Under the pieces are notes generated by a model. The model searched no databases and was not told the origin of the DNA. It saw only the letters and a program-made list of their open reading frames with translations. Below are positions 45,813 through 56,386 of a stretch of DNA of 64,000 nt, in pieces. The DNA comes from Cyanocohniella sp. LLY (GTDB taxonomy: Bacteria; Cyanobacteriota; Cyanobacteriia; Cyanobacteriales; Nostocaceae). How positions within the stretch are numbered: the first letter of the stretch is position 1; every line of letters starts with the position of its first letter. The DNA is taken from the NCBI GenBank assembly GCA_022241785.1, contig JAKOMP010000003.1, positions 46,520-110,519 on the forward strand, read 5' to 3'. The position numbers and the translations under genes are program-made.

Positions 45813-47087
45813 ATGAAAGTAGGAAATAATAATAATTTTCACTTAACCTATTGCTCTAATATTCACCCTGGCGAAGAATGGGAGCAGGTTTTTAGCAATT
45901 TAAAGCAGTATATTCCACCGCTTAAAGCCACATTAGCACCAGATAAATCCTTTGGGATTGGGTTACGTTTAGCAGAAGTAGCCGCTAGCAAACTACTTCA
46001 AGGAAATGCCTTGGATGAGTTTAAGTTATGGTTGACAAAACATGATTTATATGTATTTACCTTAAATGGTTTTCCCTATGGTCAATTTCATTGGCAGGTG
46101 GTAAAAGACCAAGTTTATGCGCCAGATTGGACTAAACAGGAACGGTTAGATTACACGTTGCAATTAACGAATATTTTGGCGGAATTGTTGCCTCATGATG
46201 TAGAAGGGAGCATTTCTACGCTGCCGTTATCTTATAAGCCTTGGTATGAGGGCAATCAACTTGTCCAAGCATCAGTTATGGATAATGCTAGCCTACAAAT
46301 AGCCAAGGTAGTAGCGCAAATGGTACACATCCGGGCGGAACAAGGCAAATTGCTGCACCTGGATTTGGAACCAGAACCCGATGGATTAATTGAAAATGCT
46401 GCCGAAGTCATTGATTATTTCCAGGGGCATTTATTACCTGTTGGTGGCGCTTATTTAGCCAAGCATTTGGGAATTTCACTAGATGTTGCGGAAAGTCATT
46501 TATTAGAACACGTACGTATTTGTTATGATACTTGCCATTTTGCTGTGGAGTATGAAAATCCCCTCTCAGTTTTCCAGCAATTTCAAACTGCGGGAATAAA
46601 AATAGGCAAAATTCAAATCAGTGCGGCGTTGCAGGTGCAGATACCAGAAGATATTAAACAACGCCACTTAATAGTAGAACGATTACGTCCTTTCGCTGAA
46701 TCTACATATTTACATCAGGTAATTGCCCGCGAACCCAACAACAGATTGCTTCACTATTGCGACTTAGAAACCGCCTTACCCAACCTAGAAAATACAAGCG
46801 CTTGCGAGTGGCGAATCCACTTTCATGTACCAATTTTCATCCGCGATTACCAACTGTTACAGTCCACTCAGGACGACATCGCCAGCGTGTTAGATTTGCT
46901 GCAACATGACAACGGTTGCATCCATTTAGAAATTGAAACCTACACCTGGGACGTATTACCAGAAGCAATGAAATTAGATTTATTAGCATCTATTCAACGA
47001 GAATATGAGTGGGTTCTAGCAAATTTATTATGCACCAGGCGACTGGAAGTCGCAGCTACACAGGCAAAACCCGCCTACGCGGGTTAA
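45813..47087 (+). CDS. eboE: EboE-like xylose-isomerase-type TIM-barrel protein
   Basis: A 424-residue TIM-barrel protein (FHLTYCSNIHPGEEWEQVF, LHLDLEPEPDG, RICYDTCHFAVEYE) of the sugar isomerase/AP-endonuclease type, matching EboE. The substrate is unknown. The track start at 45765 is replaced by the ATG at 45813, which follows AGGA and begins just before the conserved region. The last 17 residues or so (RRLEVAATQAKPAYAG) are encoded by a dispersed repeat (GCGACTGGAAGTCGCAGCTA) and probably were added by its insertion. eboF begins seven bases later. Confidence 0.85.
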   Translation: MKVGNNNNFHLTYCSNIHPGEEWEQVFSNLKQYIPPLKATLAPDKSFGIGLRLAEVAASKLLQGNALDEFKLWLTKHDLYVFTLNGFPYGQFHWQVVKDQVYAPDWTKQERLDYTLQLTNILAELLPHDVEGSISTLPLSYKPWYEGNQLVQASVMDNASLQIAKVVAQMVHIRAEQGKLLHLDLEPEPDGLIENAAEVIDYFQGHLLPVGGAYLAKHLGISLDVAESHLLEHVRICYDTCHFAVEYENPLSVFQQFQTAGIKIGKIQISAALQVQIPEDIKQRHLIVERLRPFAESTYLHQVIAREPNNRLLHYCDLETALPNLENTSACEWRIHFHVPIFIRDYQLLQSTQDDIASVLDLLQHDNGCIHLEIETYTWDVLPEAMKLDLLASIQREYEWVLANLLCTRRLEVAATQAKPAYAG

Positions 47088-47093
47088 AAATTC

Positions 47094-48461
47094 ATGCAAA
47101 AAACTGTTGTTCTCAACATAGTAGGATTAACACCTAGTCTCATAGGTGAACATACACCCTTCCTTTCGAGTTGGTCATCCACCGGGATAGCATCAGTACA
47201 ACCCGTATTACCTGCTGTCACCTGCACAGTTCAAGCAACCTATCTCACAGGTAAACAGCCAAGCGAACATGGAATTGTCGCCAATGGTTGGTACTTTAGG
47301 GACGAGTGCGAAATCAAATTTTGGCGACAGTCTAACAAACTTGTGCAAGCACCCAAAGTGTGGGAAATAGCCAAAGAACTAGATCCCAACTTCACCTGCG
47401 CCAACTTATTCTGGTGGTACAACATGTACTCATCGGTGAACTATGCAGTTACCCCCCGACCGATGTATCCTGCTGATGGGAGGAAAATTCCTGATATTTA
47501 CACACAACCAGGAAAATTGCGATCGCAACTCCAAGCAGATCTAGGCCAGTTCCCTCTGTTTAATTTTTGGGGACCCAACACATCAATCCGTTCTACCCAA
47601 TGGATTGCAGAATCAGCCAAATGGGTGGAAGAACACCATAACCCCACCCTATCGCTTGTCTATTTACCACATCTAGACTACTGCTTACAAAAATATGGAC
47701 CTGATCCAGACAAGGTAGCTCAAGACTTACAAGAAATTGATGCGGTTTGTAGCGACTTGATTCAATACTACGAAAATCGTGGCGTTCAGGTAATCGTTTT
47801 GTCTGAATACGGAATTACACCAGTATCTAAACCTGTCCACCTGAATCGGATGCTGCGGGAACATGGTTTGCTAACAGTACGCGAAGAACTAGGAAGAGAA
47901 CTGCTAGATCCTGGTGCAAGTAAAGCATTTGCCGTTGCCGATCATCAAATTGCTCATATCTACGTCAACGATCCATTTTATATTCCGAAAGTGCGATCGC
48001 TTCTCGAAGAGACTGAGGGAGTCGCCTATGTTTTGGATGATGTCGAAAAGCCAGCCTATGGTTTGGATCATGGGAGATCAGGAGAATTAATAGCCGTATC
48101 TCAACCAGATACTTGGTTTACTTATTATTACTGGCTCGATGATAAAAATGCTCCCGATTTTGCCAGAACCGTAGATATCCACCGCAAACCAGGTTACGAC
48201 CCTGTAGAATTGTTCCTTGACCCTCAAATCAAACTTCCCCAAGTCAAAATCGGTCTCAAACTTTTAAAGAAAAAGCTGGGATTTCGCTACTTGATGGATG
48301 TTATTCCTTTAGATGCTGACTTAGTACGTGGATCTCACGGTTGTATTCCACCTTCTCCGAGTGAGGGGCCATTGTTGATTACCAAACAAACTCACTTGCT
48401 TGACTCTTCATCAATAAAGGCTAATGATGTTTGCTCACTCATTCTTAGTCATTTATTTTAA
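47094..48461 (+). CDS. eboF: EboF-like type I phosphodiesterase/nucleotide pyrophosphatase
   Basis: A 455-residue alkaline-phosphatase-fold protein. The catalytic Thr is in LPAVTCTVQATYLTG (about 40-54), and metal ligands are seen in YLPHLDYCLQKYGP, VLSEYGITPV, VADHQIAHIY and GSHGCIPPS. It matches EboF, the last ebo gene. There is no signal peptide. It may cleave a phosphodiester or pyrophosphate of a lipid or nucleotide carrier in monomer export; this is inference. A clear terminator follows. Confidence 0.86.
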   Translation: MQKTVVLNIVGLTPSLIGEHTPFLSSWSSTGIASVQPVLPAVTCTVQATYLTGKQPSEHGIVANGWYFRDECEIKFWRQSNKLVQAPKVWEIAKELDPNFTCANLFWWYNMYSSVNYAVTPRPMYPADGRKIPDIYTQPGKLRSQLQADLGQFPLFNFWGPNTSIRSTQWIAESAKWVEEHHNPTLSLVYLPHLDYCLQKYGPDPDKVAQDLQEIDAVCSDLIQYYENRGVQVIVLSEYGITPVSKPVHLNRMLREHGLLTVREELGRELLDPGASKAFAVADHQIAHIYVNDPFYIPKVRSLLEETEGVAYVLDDVEKPAYGLDHGRSGELIAVSQPDTWFTYYYWLDDKNAPDFARTVDIHRKPGYDPVELFLDPQIKLPQVKIGLKLLKKKLGFRYLMDVIPLDADLVRGSHGCIPPSPSEGPLLITKQTHLLDSSSIKANDVCSLILSHLF

Positions 48462-48489
48462 GATTGCCAAAACAGCAATATTTCTCGTA

Positions 48490-48513
48490 TCCTGGCAAAA
48501 CCAGGATTTTTTA
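48490..48513 (+). terminator. Rho-independent terminator after eboF
   Basis: TCCTGG-caaaa-CCAGGA followed by TTTTTTA: a short perfect stem with a T run, 28 bases after the eboF stop. Confidence 0.85.
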
Positions 48514-48529
48514 TTTCCTACATATAAGA

Positions 48530-48598
48530 TTTCGTAGTCAGCGGCTCTAGCCCTTATTTGACAAACCTTTAATTATTTACGCCGTCCTACTTATCTAA
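48530..48598. mobile_element. Dispersed repeat element bracketing the trp block, copy 1
   Basis: On the minus strand it reads TAAGTAGGACGGCGTAAATA...GGTTTGTCAAATAAGGGC...CTACGAAA. The same element, in the other orientation and with an extra insert, is at 57538-57706. Confidence 0.75.
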
Positions 48599-48891
48599 AT
48601 GTATAACTATAGGAAGAGGCGAAAAATCATAAATAGCATTATTGGAAATTACTAATATATAAAAGTATAAAAACCAAAGAAATTGTTACTGCTATCGAAG
48701 AATTGTTCATTTATTAGCACCTTTAAATTGAGTAGACTTAGTTAAGAAATGATAAATAAATTTTAATTGCATAACCTACGGCAAGACTTCTTGAAATTGC
48801 CAAAGTTTTAAAAAATCGAACTTGTTTAAATTTAAATTTAATCCTGAGTAGCTTGTGACTAAGAACTAAGAAATATTCAGAGTAATTACCC
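48599..48891. other. Intergenic region upstream of trpE
   Basis: AT-rich, no gene seen. It should hold the promoter of the trp block, because a terminator closes the ebo block upstream. Confidence 0.45.
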
Positions 48892-51099
48892 ATGATTGTT
48901 GATTCCCACTCATACACAACACTTGGCAGTGTACATATCTTTCGCTCGGTTACAGAAGTTAACATGAATACTGCCCTGGAAAATATTCTATTCCACCTAA
49001 ATTCTCAACGTGGAGGCTTGCTTAATAGCAGCTACGAATACCCAGGAAGATACAAAAGATGGGCAATCGGATTTGTCAATCCACCACTTGAATTGACAAC
49101 CAAAGAAAATACTTTCACTCTGAAAGCATTGAACGACCGCGGTCAGGTACTTTTACCATTAATCTTCCAGAACTTATCAGCTTCCCCACAACTGCAAAAT
49201 GTCATCCAAGATGATGATATTATCTTAGGTTCGGTAAAAAACACACAAGAATTATTTACTGAAGAAGAGCGAAGTAAACAACCTTCAGCATTTACAGTGA
49301 TTCGGGAAATACTACATATTTTCTTTAGTCAAGAAGATGAACATTTAGGATTGTATGGTACTTTTGGTTACGACTTAATTTTTCAGTTTGAACCAATTAA
49401 TCAGCAGTTAGAACGTCCCGCCGACCAACGCGATTTAGTACTGTATTTACCTGATGAACTAATACTAGTTGACTACTATCTCCAAAAAGCATTTCGAGTT
49501 CAATATGAATTTGAAACAGCTGACGGTAGCACTAATAATCTGCCTCGTACAGGTGAATCTGTCGATTATCGAGGACAGCATCTCGTCCCGAATCAAACTG
49601 CTGACCATCAAAGAGGCGAGTATGCAAAACACCAAGTTGAGGCGGCACTAAATTACTTCCGTCGGGGCGATTTATTTGAAGTAGTTCCTAGTCAAAACTT
49701 TTTTGAAGCCTGCGAAGAACTACCCAGCAAACTATTTGAAACCTTAAAGCAAATTAATCCTAGTCCCTATGGATTTATTTTTAACTTGGGCGGAGAATAC
49801 CTAATTGGTGCATCTCCAGAAATGTTTGTACGGGTTGAAGGTAGACGTGTAGAAACCTGCCCAATTAGTGGCACCATTAGCCGGGGACAAAATGCTCTCG
49901 ATGATGCCGATCAAATTCTTCAATTACTCAACTCACGCAAAGATGAAGCTGAGTTGACAATGTGTACTGATGTAGATCGCAATGATAAGTCCCGGATTTG
50001 TGAACCAGGTTCGGTACGAGTCATTGGCCGTCGGCAAATTGAATTGTACAGCCATTTAATCCATACCGTGGATCATGTTGAAGGCTTACTCAGAAAAGAA
50101 TTTGATGCTTTAGACGCTTTTCTTAGTCATACTTGGGCCGTTACAGTCACCGGCGCACCCAAAAGAGCCGCAATAGAGTTTATCGAACAGCATGAACGTA
50201 GCGCCCGCCGTTGGTATGGTGGGGCTGTTGGGTATTTAAACTTCAATGGCAATTTGAATACAGGATTAATCCTGCGGACAATTAGATTGAAAGATGCGAT
50301 CGCAGAAGTGCGAGTTGGTGCTACTGTTCTGTATGACTCCATCCCCCACGCAGAAGAACAAGAGACAATTACTAAAGCAGCAGCTTTATTTGAAACAATT
50401 CGTCGAGCGCAACAAAACGAAAAAACTGAAGATTGCAATTCCCTGATATTAAGCAAATGTGTCCCAGACGTTGCATCTGGTAAACGCGTTTTACTTATAG
50501 ATCATGAAGACTCATTTGTGCATACCCTTGCCAATTACATCCGTCAAACTGGTGCAACTGTCACCACACTACGTCACGGCTTTCCTGAATCACTATTAGA
50601 TACAGAACAACCAGATTTAGTTGTGTTGTCTCCTGGCCCTGGTAGACCTAGTGATTTTCGAGTTCCCCAGACTGTCGCCGCCTGTATGCGTCGTGAAATT
50701 CCCATATTCGGTGTGTGTCTGGGACTGCAAGGAATTGTAGAAGCCTTTGGCGGAGAACTAGGAGTTCTCAATTATCCCCAACATGGTAAATCCTCGCGGA
50801 TTTTCGTTACTGATGCAGATGCCGTTTTATTCAAAAACTTACCAGAATCATTTGCAGTCGGTAGATATCATTCATTATTTGCCATGCCGCAACAATTACC
50901 AAAAGAACTTAAAGTTACGGCGATTTCTGATGACAACGTAATTATGGCTATAGAACATCAGACACTTCCCATTGCTGCGGTTCAGTTTCATCCAGAATCA
51001 ATCATGACTCTCACAGGAGAAATCGGTTTGGCAATGATTAAAAACTTGGTAAGTGCATATACGCAAACTAAAGAGTCATTAATAATTAGTAGTTTATGA
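48892..51099 (+). CDS. trpE: Fused anthranilate synthase TrpE-TrpG
   Basis: A 735-residue fusion. Residues 25-515 are the chorismate-binding TrpE part ([46 protein letters not shown]), and residues 535-725 are a glutamine amidotransferase with Cys in [11 protein letters not shown] and His-Pro-Glu in QFHPES. It makes anthranilate from chorismate and glutamine. It starts the trp block dedicated to scytonemin precursor supply. Its stop overlaps the trpC start (ATGA). Met25 (48964) is another possible start. Confidence 0.95.
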   Translation: MIVDSHSYTTLGSVHIFRSVTEVNMNTALENILFHLNSQRGGLLNSSYEYPGRYKRWAIGFVNPPLELTTKENTFTLKALNDRGQVLLPLIFQNLSASPQLQNVIQDDDIILGSVKNTQELFTEEERSKQPSAFTVIREILHIFFSQEDEHLGLYGTFGYDLIFQFEPINQQLERPADQRDLVLYLPDELILVDYYLQKAFRVQYEFETADGSTNNLPRTGESVDYRGQHLVPNQTADHQRGEYAKHQVEAALNYFRRGDLFEVVPSQNFFEACEELPSKLFETLKQINPSPYGFIFNLGGEYLIGASPEMFVRVEGRRVETCPISGTISRGQNALDDADQILQLLNSRKDEAELTMCTDVDRNDKSRICEPGSVRVIGRRQIELYSHLIHTVDHVEGLLRKEFDALDAFLSHTWAVTVTGAPKRAAIEFIEQHERSARRWYGGAVGYLNFNGNLNTGLILRTIRLKDAIAEVRVGATVLYDSIPHAEEQETITKAAALFETIRRAQQNEKTEDCNSLILSKCVPDVASGKRVLLIDHEDSFVHTLANYIRQTGATVTTLRHGFPESLLDTEQPDLVVLSPGPGRPSDFRVPQTVAACMRREIPIFGVCLGLQGIVEAFGGELGVLNYPQHGKSSRIFVTDADAVLFKNLPESFAVGRYHSLFAMPQQLPKELKVTAISDDNVIMAIEHQTLPIAAVQFHPESIMTLTGEIGLAMIKNLVSAYTQTKESLIISSL

Positions 51100-51920
51100 A
51101 TCATCCAGTTGCCATTCATGGCCACATTCTCGAAGAAATTGTGTGGCATAAAAAGCCCGAAGTTGCACAAATGCAACAAAAAATATCTTTAGCATCTTTG
51201 CAAGACCAGTTAATTAACGCTGCGCCTGTGCGAAACTTCTTGACTGCGTTACAACAAAATCTCAGTCAACCCAGCTTAATTGCCGAAGTAAAAAAAGCAT
51301 CACCCAGTCGCGGAATTATTCGGGCTGACTTTGACCCAGTGGCGATCGCCCAAGCATATGAACGAGGTGGTGCGGCTTGTCTATCAGTACTGACTGATGA
51401 AAAGTTCTTTCAAGGTAGTTTTGCTAATCTGCGGGCTGTGCGTTCTGCTGTAAAATTACCCTTACTGTGTAAAGAGTTCATCATTGACCCCTACCAAATT
51501 TATTTAGCACGTACAGTAGGTGCAGATGCTGTCTTATTAATTGCTGCTATCCTATCAGATGCAGAACTCCAGGAATTTTTACACTTAATTCACGATTTGG
51601 GGATGAACGCCCTGGTAGAAGTCCATACCTTAACTGAACTAGATCGAGTGTTAAAGTTGGAAGACCTGCGTTTAGTGGGAATTAACAACCGTAATCTAGA
51701 GAATTTTACAGTAGATTTACTAACCACACAGCAACTTTTAACACAGCGTCGGCAAAGAATCAAAAACTTGGATCTTACCGTCGTCAGTGAATCTGGATTG
51801 TATACACCTGCTGATTTATCCTTTGTGGCTGATGCTGGCGCGCGTGCAGTTTTAGTAGGAGAGTCTTTAATAAAACAAAGCAATATAGAACAAGCTGTAC
51901 GTAGTATCTTGAGCCTATGA
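51096..51920 (+). CDS. trpC: TrpC, indole-3-glycerol phosphate synthase
   Basis: A 274-residue TIM-barrel enzyme with all catalytic positions in place: [43 protein letters not shown] and VSESGLYT. It converts carboxyphenylamino-deoxyribulose phosphate to indole-3-glycerol phosphate. It overlaps trpE upstream and the quinone oxidoreductase downstream, each by ATGA, so the three are translationally coupled. This is the functional copy by comparison with 3585-4427. Confidence 0.95.
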   Translation: MNHPVAIHGHILEEIVWHKKPEVAQMQQKISLASLQDQLINAAPVRNFLTALQQNLSQPSLIAEVKKASPSRGIIRADFDPVAIAQAYERGGAACLSVLTDEKFFQGSFANLRAVRSAVKLPLLCKEFIIDPYQIYLARTVGADAVLLIAAILSDAELQEFLHLIHDLGMNALVEVHTLTELDRVLKLEDLRLVGINNRNLENFTVDLLTTQQLLTQRRQRIKNLDLTVVSESGLYTPADLSFVADAGARAVLVGESLIKQSNIEQAVRSILSL

Positions 51921-52870
51921 AAGCGATAGTGATCACAAACTTTGGCAACCCAGAAGTATTTACACAACGGGATGTCAATAAACCCACACCCCAGCAAAAC
52001 CAAGTTTTAGTCAAAGTTTATGCAACTTCCGTAAATCCAGCCGACTGCGGAATGCGTCAAGGCTTTTTCGGCCCCAGGGTGAAACTCCCCGCAATTTTAG
52101 GTTATGACGTTTCCGGTGTCGTTGAGGCAGTTGGTGAAAACGTCCAAGACTTTCAAGTGGGTGACGAAGTTTATTACGCCATTGAACTTATGAGTGGTGA
52201 TGGTGCTAATGCTGAGTACCATGTTGCTGATGAATCAATTGTGGCGAAAAAGCCGAGAAATATTACTCATTTAGAAGCTGCTAGCGTACCTATTGCCGGT
52301 GGTACAGCCTGGGCCGCACTCATTACCAGAGCAAATATCCAAGTTGGTGAAACAGTACTAATTCATGGTGGTGGCGGTGGTGTGGGTACATTTGCCATCC
52401 AAATCGCCAAAGCGGCTGGTGCTTATGTTTACACAACCTGCGGCAGTTATGATGCGGAGTTTGTCAAGTCTCTCGGTGCAGACAGAGTAATAGATTACCG
52501 CAACGAAAACTTTATTGAAATCATTCAGCAGGAAACAAAGGGGAAAGGAGTTGATGTAACTTTGACTACCGTTGGTGGCGAAATTTTAGCTCAAAGTTTG
52601 GTAGTGACAAAGGCCGATGGTCGTGTTGTGACTGTCACAGGTGTTGACGGTGATCTCAACGCCGCCATTTTCAAAAATATTACTGTCCACTTCGTACATT
52701 TAGATCACACCCGTCCCAAGCTTGATGCTTTAAAAAACCTGATTGAACGAGGTCAAATCAAACCCGTAGTAGGGATGACCTTTCCCTTAAATCAAGTCGC
52801 AGAAGCTCATAAAAAACTTGAGTCACGTGGCGAAGATGTCCGCGGAAAAATCGTGATTGAAGTTGTATAA
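51917..52870 (+). CDS. NADPH:quinone oxidoreductase-like (zeta-crystallin family MDR)
   Basis: A 317-residue medium-chain reductase without zinc ligands: [19 protein letters not shown], the nucleotide motif [17 protein letters not shown] and [14 protein letters not shown]. It fits zeta-crystallin/quinone reductases. It overlaps trpC by four bases and lies 28 bases before trpA, fully inside the trp block. I do not recall a gene of this kind in the Nostoc punctiforme cluster, where a tyrosinase gene lies between trpA and trpB instead. A redox step in scytonemin assembly is a possible role; this is speculation. Confidence 0.88.
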   Translation: MKAIVITNFGNPEVFTQRDVNKPTPQQNQVLVKVYATSVNPADCGMRQGFFGPRVKLPAILGYDVSGVVEAVGENVQDFQVGDEVYYAIELMSGDGANAEYHVADESIVAKKPRNITHLEAASVPIAGGTAWAALITRANIQVGETVLIHGGGGGVGTFAIQIAKAAGAYVYTTCGSYDAEFVKSLGADRVIDYRNENFIEIIQQETKGKGVDVTLTTVGGEILAQSLVVTKADGRVVTVTGVDGDLNAAIFKNITVHFVHLDHTRPKLDALKNLIERGQIKPVVGMTFPLNQVAEAHKKLESRGEDVRGKIVIEVV

Positions 52871-52898
52871 AACCCATTTTTTGAGGTGAATTATCAGG

Positions 52899-53750
52899 AT
52901 GGCTGCTATTTCTCATTCCTTTCAGACTTTACGCGTTAGCGAAGCTTCTCCGCAGGAGACTCGCCAACAGTGTGCTTTGATTCCCTTTATCACAGCTGGT
53001 GATCCTGACCTAGAAACTACAGCAGAGGCTTTACGCATCTTAGATCGCAATGGTGCTGACTTCATCGAGTTAGGTGTTCCCTACTCTGACCCCTTAGCAG
53101 ATGGGCCTGTAATTCAAGCAGCCGCAACCCGCGCGTTGCAAAAAGGCATCAAATTAGAACAAGTGCTAGAGATGTTGCAAAATGTTAGCCCTAGTCTCAA
53201 AGCACCGATAATTTTATTCACTTACTACAATCCCATTTTACGCCGGGGGATTAAACCATTCTTAGCAGAAATTGCTGTTGCTGGGGTGCAAGGGTTGGTA
53301 GTGCCAGACTTACCCTTAGAAGAATCAGAAGAATTAATACAAGCGGCCGCTGCCTTTGAAATTGAAGTAATTTTGCTTGTAGCCCCTACCAGTTCTAAAG
53401 AAAGGATAGAAGCGATCGCTCGTCAATCACAGGGTTTTATATACCTTGTCAGTGTAACTGGTGTTACCGGTATCCGCGCTCAAATCCAAGACCGAGTGCC
53501 GCATTTACTCACCGATTTACGCAGTGTTACCGATAAACCCATTGGCGTTGGCTTTGGCATCTCAGCACCAGAACAAGCACATCAAGTAAGAGAATGGGGT
53601 GCAGACGCAGTAATTGTTGGTAGTGCTTTTGTCAAACGCCTAGCAGAAGGTAGCCCAACCGAAGGACTGCAATCCATAGAAAAATTTTGTCAAGAATTGA
53701 AAGCAGCAATTAGTCCCGTATCTCTGCAACAACTTAGTTCCGCGAAGTAA
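52899..53750 (+). CDS. trpA: TrpA, tryptophan synthase alpha chain
   Basis: A 283-residue TIM-barrel protein that cleaves indole-3-glycerol phosphate to indole. Catalytic Glu is in [19 protein letters not shown], with the Asp in the same motif, and phosphate loops in TGVTGIR and GFGIS are present. Between the N-terminal TLR and [11 protein letters not shown] there are about ten extra residues ([10 protein letters not shown]) encoded by a dispersed repeat unit (GCGTTAGCGAAGCTTCTCCG), inserted in frame. This lies before the barrel and is probably tolerated. Confidence 0.95.
   Translation: MAAISHSFQTLRVSEASPQETRQQCALIPFITAGDPDLETTAEALRILDRNGADFIELGVPYSDPLADGPVIQAAATRALQKGIKLEQVLEMLQNVSPSLKAPIILFTYYNPILRRGIKPFLAEIAVAGVQGLVVPDLPLEESEELIQAAAAFEIEVILLVAPTSSKERIEAIARQSQGFIYLVSVTGVTGIRAQIQDRVPHLLTDLRSVTDKPIGVGFGISAPEQAHQVREWGADAVIVGSAFVKRLAEGSPTEGLQSIEKFCQELKAAISPVSLQQLSSAK
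52932..52962. repeat. Dispersed repeat inserted in frame in trpA
   Basis: GCGTTAGCGAAGCTTCTCCG followed by CAGGAGACTCG is of the repeat type common in Nostoc intergenic DNA, here coding for [10 protein letters not shown]. Confidence 0.65.
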
Positions 53751-53909
53751 AAAAACATTGCTCAATCAGAGCATGAAATGCCAAAAAACCTTTCTTTTTC
53801 TTTGCACCTTTGCGCCTTTGCGCCTTTGCGTGAAACAAATTCATCCTTATTACTCAGCAAAGAAATCTCGAATTTTAAACAAAATAATTGAAGTCAGAGG
53901 TTTTAAACC
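53751..53909. repeat. trpA-trpB spacer with TTTGCGCC repeats
   Basis: Holds TTTGCACCTTTGCGCCTTTG, a dispersed repeat also found near 56253. There is no tyrosinase gene or remnant visible at this place. Confidence 0.7.
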
Positions 53910-55136
53910 GTGGTCAGTATTTCAGACATCAAAAATACAATTGTGCAACCTGATTCTTTGGGCAGGTTTGGCAAATTCGGTGGGAAGTATGTTCCTGAAA
54001 CATTAATGCCGGCATTAAGCGAATTAGAAGCGGCATTTCATCAATATTGCAATGAACCGAGTTTCCAAGCAGAACTGCAAAACTTACTGCGGGATTATGT
54101 AGGACGACCCAGCCCCTTATATTTTGCAGAACGCCTCACTACACACTACGCTAAACCTGATGGCACAGGAGCGCAAATTTACTTAAAGAGGGAAGACTTA
54201 AATCATACTGGCGCTCACAAAATTAACAATGCTTTAGCTCAGGCTTTGTTAGCCAAACGCATGGGTAAACAGCGCATTATTGCAGAAACTGGTGCCGGTC
54301 AGCATGGGGTGGCAACTGCTACTGCGTGTGCGCGGTTTGGTTTGTCATGTGTGATTTACATGGGCATCCACGATATGGAACGCCAAGCCCTGAATGTGTT
54401 TCGGATGAAGCTCATGGGGGCGGAAGTTCGTCCAGTTGAGGCAGGTACTGGCACTCTTAAGGATGCAACATCTGAGGCGATTCGGGATTGGGTAACAAAC
54501 GTAGAAACCACTCATTACATCCTGGGTTCGGTTGCTGGGCCTCATCCCTACCCAATGATAGTACGTGATTTTCATGCAGTTATTGGTAAAGAAACTCGCG
54601 TGCAGTGTCAGGATAAATGGGGAGGATTACCAGATATTCTGCTGGCTTGTGTGGGTGGTGGTTCCAACGCCATTGGATTGTTTCATGAGTTTATGAATGA
54701 ATCTTCTGTGCGTCTAGTAGGAGTGGAAGCAGCCGGCGAAGGTGTAGATACAGAAAAACACGCAGCGACTCTGACACGAGGCAAAGTTGGCGTGTTGCAC
54801 GGTGCCATGAGCTATTTACTACAAGATGACGATGGTCAAATAATTGAAGCACATTCCATTAGTGCCGGGCTAGATTACCCTGGCGTTGGGCCAGAACATA
54901 GTTATTTGAAGGATCTAGGCCGTGCTGAATATTACAGCGTGACTGATAAACAAGCATTAACAGCATTTCAGAGGCTTTCGCAACTAGAAGGGATTATTCC
55001 CGCTTTAGAAACTGCTCATGCGATCGCCTATTTAGAAACTCTCTGTCCTCAATTAGATGGTAATCCCCGCATTGTCATTAATTGCTCTGGCAGAGGCGAC
55101 AAAGATGTGCAAACTGTAGCCAAATTACTGCAATGA
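53910..55136 (+). CDS. trpB: TrpB, tryptophan synthase beta chain
   Basis: A 408-residue pyridoxal-phosphate enzyme that joins indole with serine. The PLP Lys is in [13 protein letters not shown], the phosphate loop is GGGSNAIG, and [11 protein letters not shown] is intact. The start is a GTG with AGAGG ahead of it. Its stop overlaps the trpD start. Length and all family blocks are normal. Confidence 0.95.
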   Translation: MVSISDIKNTIVQPDSLGRFGKFGGKYVPETLMPALSELEAAFHQYCNEPSFQAELQNLLRDYVGRPSPLYFAERLTTHYAKPDGTGAQIYLKREDLNHTGAHKINNALAQALLAKRMGKQRIIAETGAGQHGVATATACARFGLSCVIYMGIHDMERQALNVFRMKLMGAEVRPVEAGTGTLKDATSEAIRDWVTNVETTHYILGSVAGPHPYPMIVRDFHAVIGKETRVQCQDKWGGLPDILLACVGGGSNAIGLFHEFMNESSVRLVGVEAAGEGVDTEKHAATLTRGKVGVLHGAMSYLLQDDDGQIIEAHSISAGLDYPGVGPEHSYLKDLGRAEYYSVTDKQALTAFQRLSQLEGIIPALETAHAIAYLETLCPQLDGNPRIVINCSGRGDKDVQTVAKLLQ

Positions 55137-56227
55137 TAGCCACTCAAGCTTTACCTCATAATATTCCCATTTCTGGGGACTCCTACAACTGGTCAGCTTT
55201 ATTGCAACAATTACTTGACCGGCGATCGCTCTCTATTTCCCAAGCAGCGGATCTCATGCAAGGTTGGCTCACAGATGCCATTCCCCCGGTAATCTCAGGG
55301 GCGATTTTAGCGGCATTTCAAGCCAAAGGCATATCCGCAGAAGAATTGGTTGGTATGGCTAGTGTCTTACAATCACAATCTTCTTCCCCCACTCCCAACT
55401 CCCTACTCACCACTCCCCTCATAGACACCTGTGGAACTGGTGGAGATGGAGCTTCAACTTTTAATATTTCTACTGCTGTGGCCTTTGTCGCCGCCGCAGC
55501 CGGGGTGAAAGTTGCTAAACATGGCAATCGTTCTGCCTCTAGTAAGGCTGGTTCTGCTGATGTGTTGGAAGTCTTGGGGATAAATCTCAACGCCAGCCCT
55601 GAGAAAGTACAGGCGGCGGTTGCAGAAGTTGGTATTACCTTTTTGTTTGCTCCAGGTTGGCATCCAGCACTCAAAGCAGTTGCTGCTATGCGGAAAACTT
55701 TGAAGGTGCGGACTATTTTTAACCTGTTGGGGCCCCTAGTTAATCCCATGCGTCCAACTGGACAGATTATAGGTGTGAACGATCCACTTTTACTAGAAGC
55801 GATCGCGCAAGCTTTATCACAATTGGGATGTCGCCAAGCGATCGCCCTCCACGGACGAGAACGGTTAGATGAGGCTGGGTTGGCGGATGTGACTTACTTA
55901 GCTGTACTCCAAGAGCAAAAAGTACGTTGTTTAACACTCAATCCTCAAGAACTAGGTTTAAGTCCTGCACCAACTACGGCTATACGGGGTGGAGATGTCC
56001 AAGAAAATGCAGAAATCTTAAAGGCAGTTTTACAAGGCAAAGGCACTCAAGCACAGCAAGATGTAGTTGCTTTAAATACAGCTTTAGCTCTGCAAGTTGG
56101 TGAGGCTATTGATGGCAACACAGATATTTTAGAAGGCTGTATTAAAGGAATTGTTACGGCTAAAGAAGTTCTACGTAGCGGTGCTGCTTGGACAAAGTTA
56201 GAACAACTCACTGCCTTTTTGCAATAA
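55133..56227 (+). CDS. trpD: TrpD, anthranilate phosphoribosyltransferase
   Basis: A 364-residue enzyme adding phosphoribose to anthranilate. The PRPP-binding motif [17 protein letters not shown] (about 100-116), [18 protein letters not shown] and NLLGPLVNP are present. The track ORF starts inside trpB; the ATG at 55133 overlaps the trpB stop (ATGA) and gives a normal N-terminus. It has a small Ser/Pro-rich insert ([12 protein letters not shown]) before the motif, which is possibly repeat-derived. Confidence 0.95.
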   Translation: MIATQALPHNIPISGDSYNWSALLQQLLDRRSLSISQAADLMQGWLTDAIPPVISGAILAAFQAKGISAEELVGMASVLQSQSSSPTPNSLLTTPLIDTCGTGGDGASTFNISTAVAFVAAAAGVKVAKHGNRSASSKAGSADVLEVLGINLNASPEKVQAAVAEVGITFLFAPGWHPALKAVAAMRKTLKVRTIFNLLGPLVNPMRPTGQIIGVNDPLLLEAIAQALSQLGCRQAIALHGRERLDEAGLADVTYLAVLQEQKVRCLTLNPQELGLSPAPTTAIRGGDVQENAEILKAVLQGKGTQAQQDVVALNTALALQVGEAIDGNTDILEGCIKGIVTAKEVLRSGAAWTKLEQLTAFLQ

Positions 56228-56249
56228 TCACCAACTTCTATTAAGGGTA

Positions 56250-56337
56250 TTTTTGCACCTTTGCGCCTTTGCGCGCCAGTTGCTACAAGTCGGGGAACCC
56301 GCCCAACGCACTGGCTTGCCTTTGCGCGAACCATAAA
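56250..56337. repeat. Dispersed repeat with nested 40-bp element, second copy
   Basis: TTTGCACCTTTGCGCCTTTG is interrupted by GCTACAAGTCGGGGAACCCG...CAACGCACTGGC, the reverse of the element nested in the repeat at 43628-43708, then resumes with CTTTGCGCGAACC. Confidence 0.75.
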
Positions 56338-56386
56338 TCATCCCCCTAATCAGCAACGCCCAATCAATATATAGAAAGGAAAAAAA

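Noticed and set aside
53758-54006. ORF between trpA and trpB, checked as a tyrP remnant
   Set aside because: Its sequence is TTTGCGCC repeat translation and a shadow of the trpB start; no tyrosinase motif is visible.
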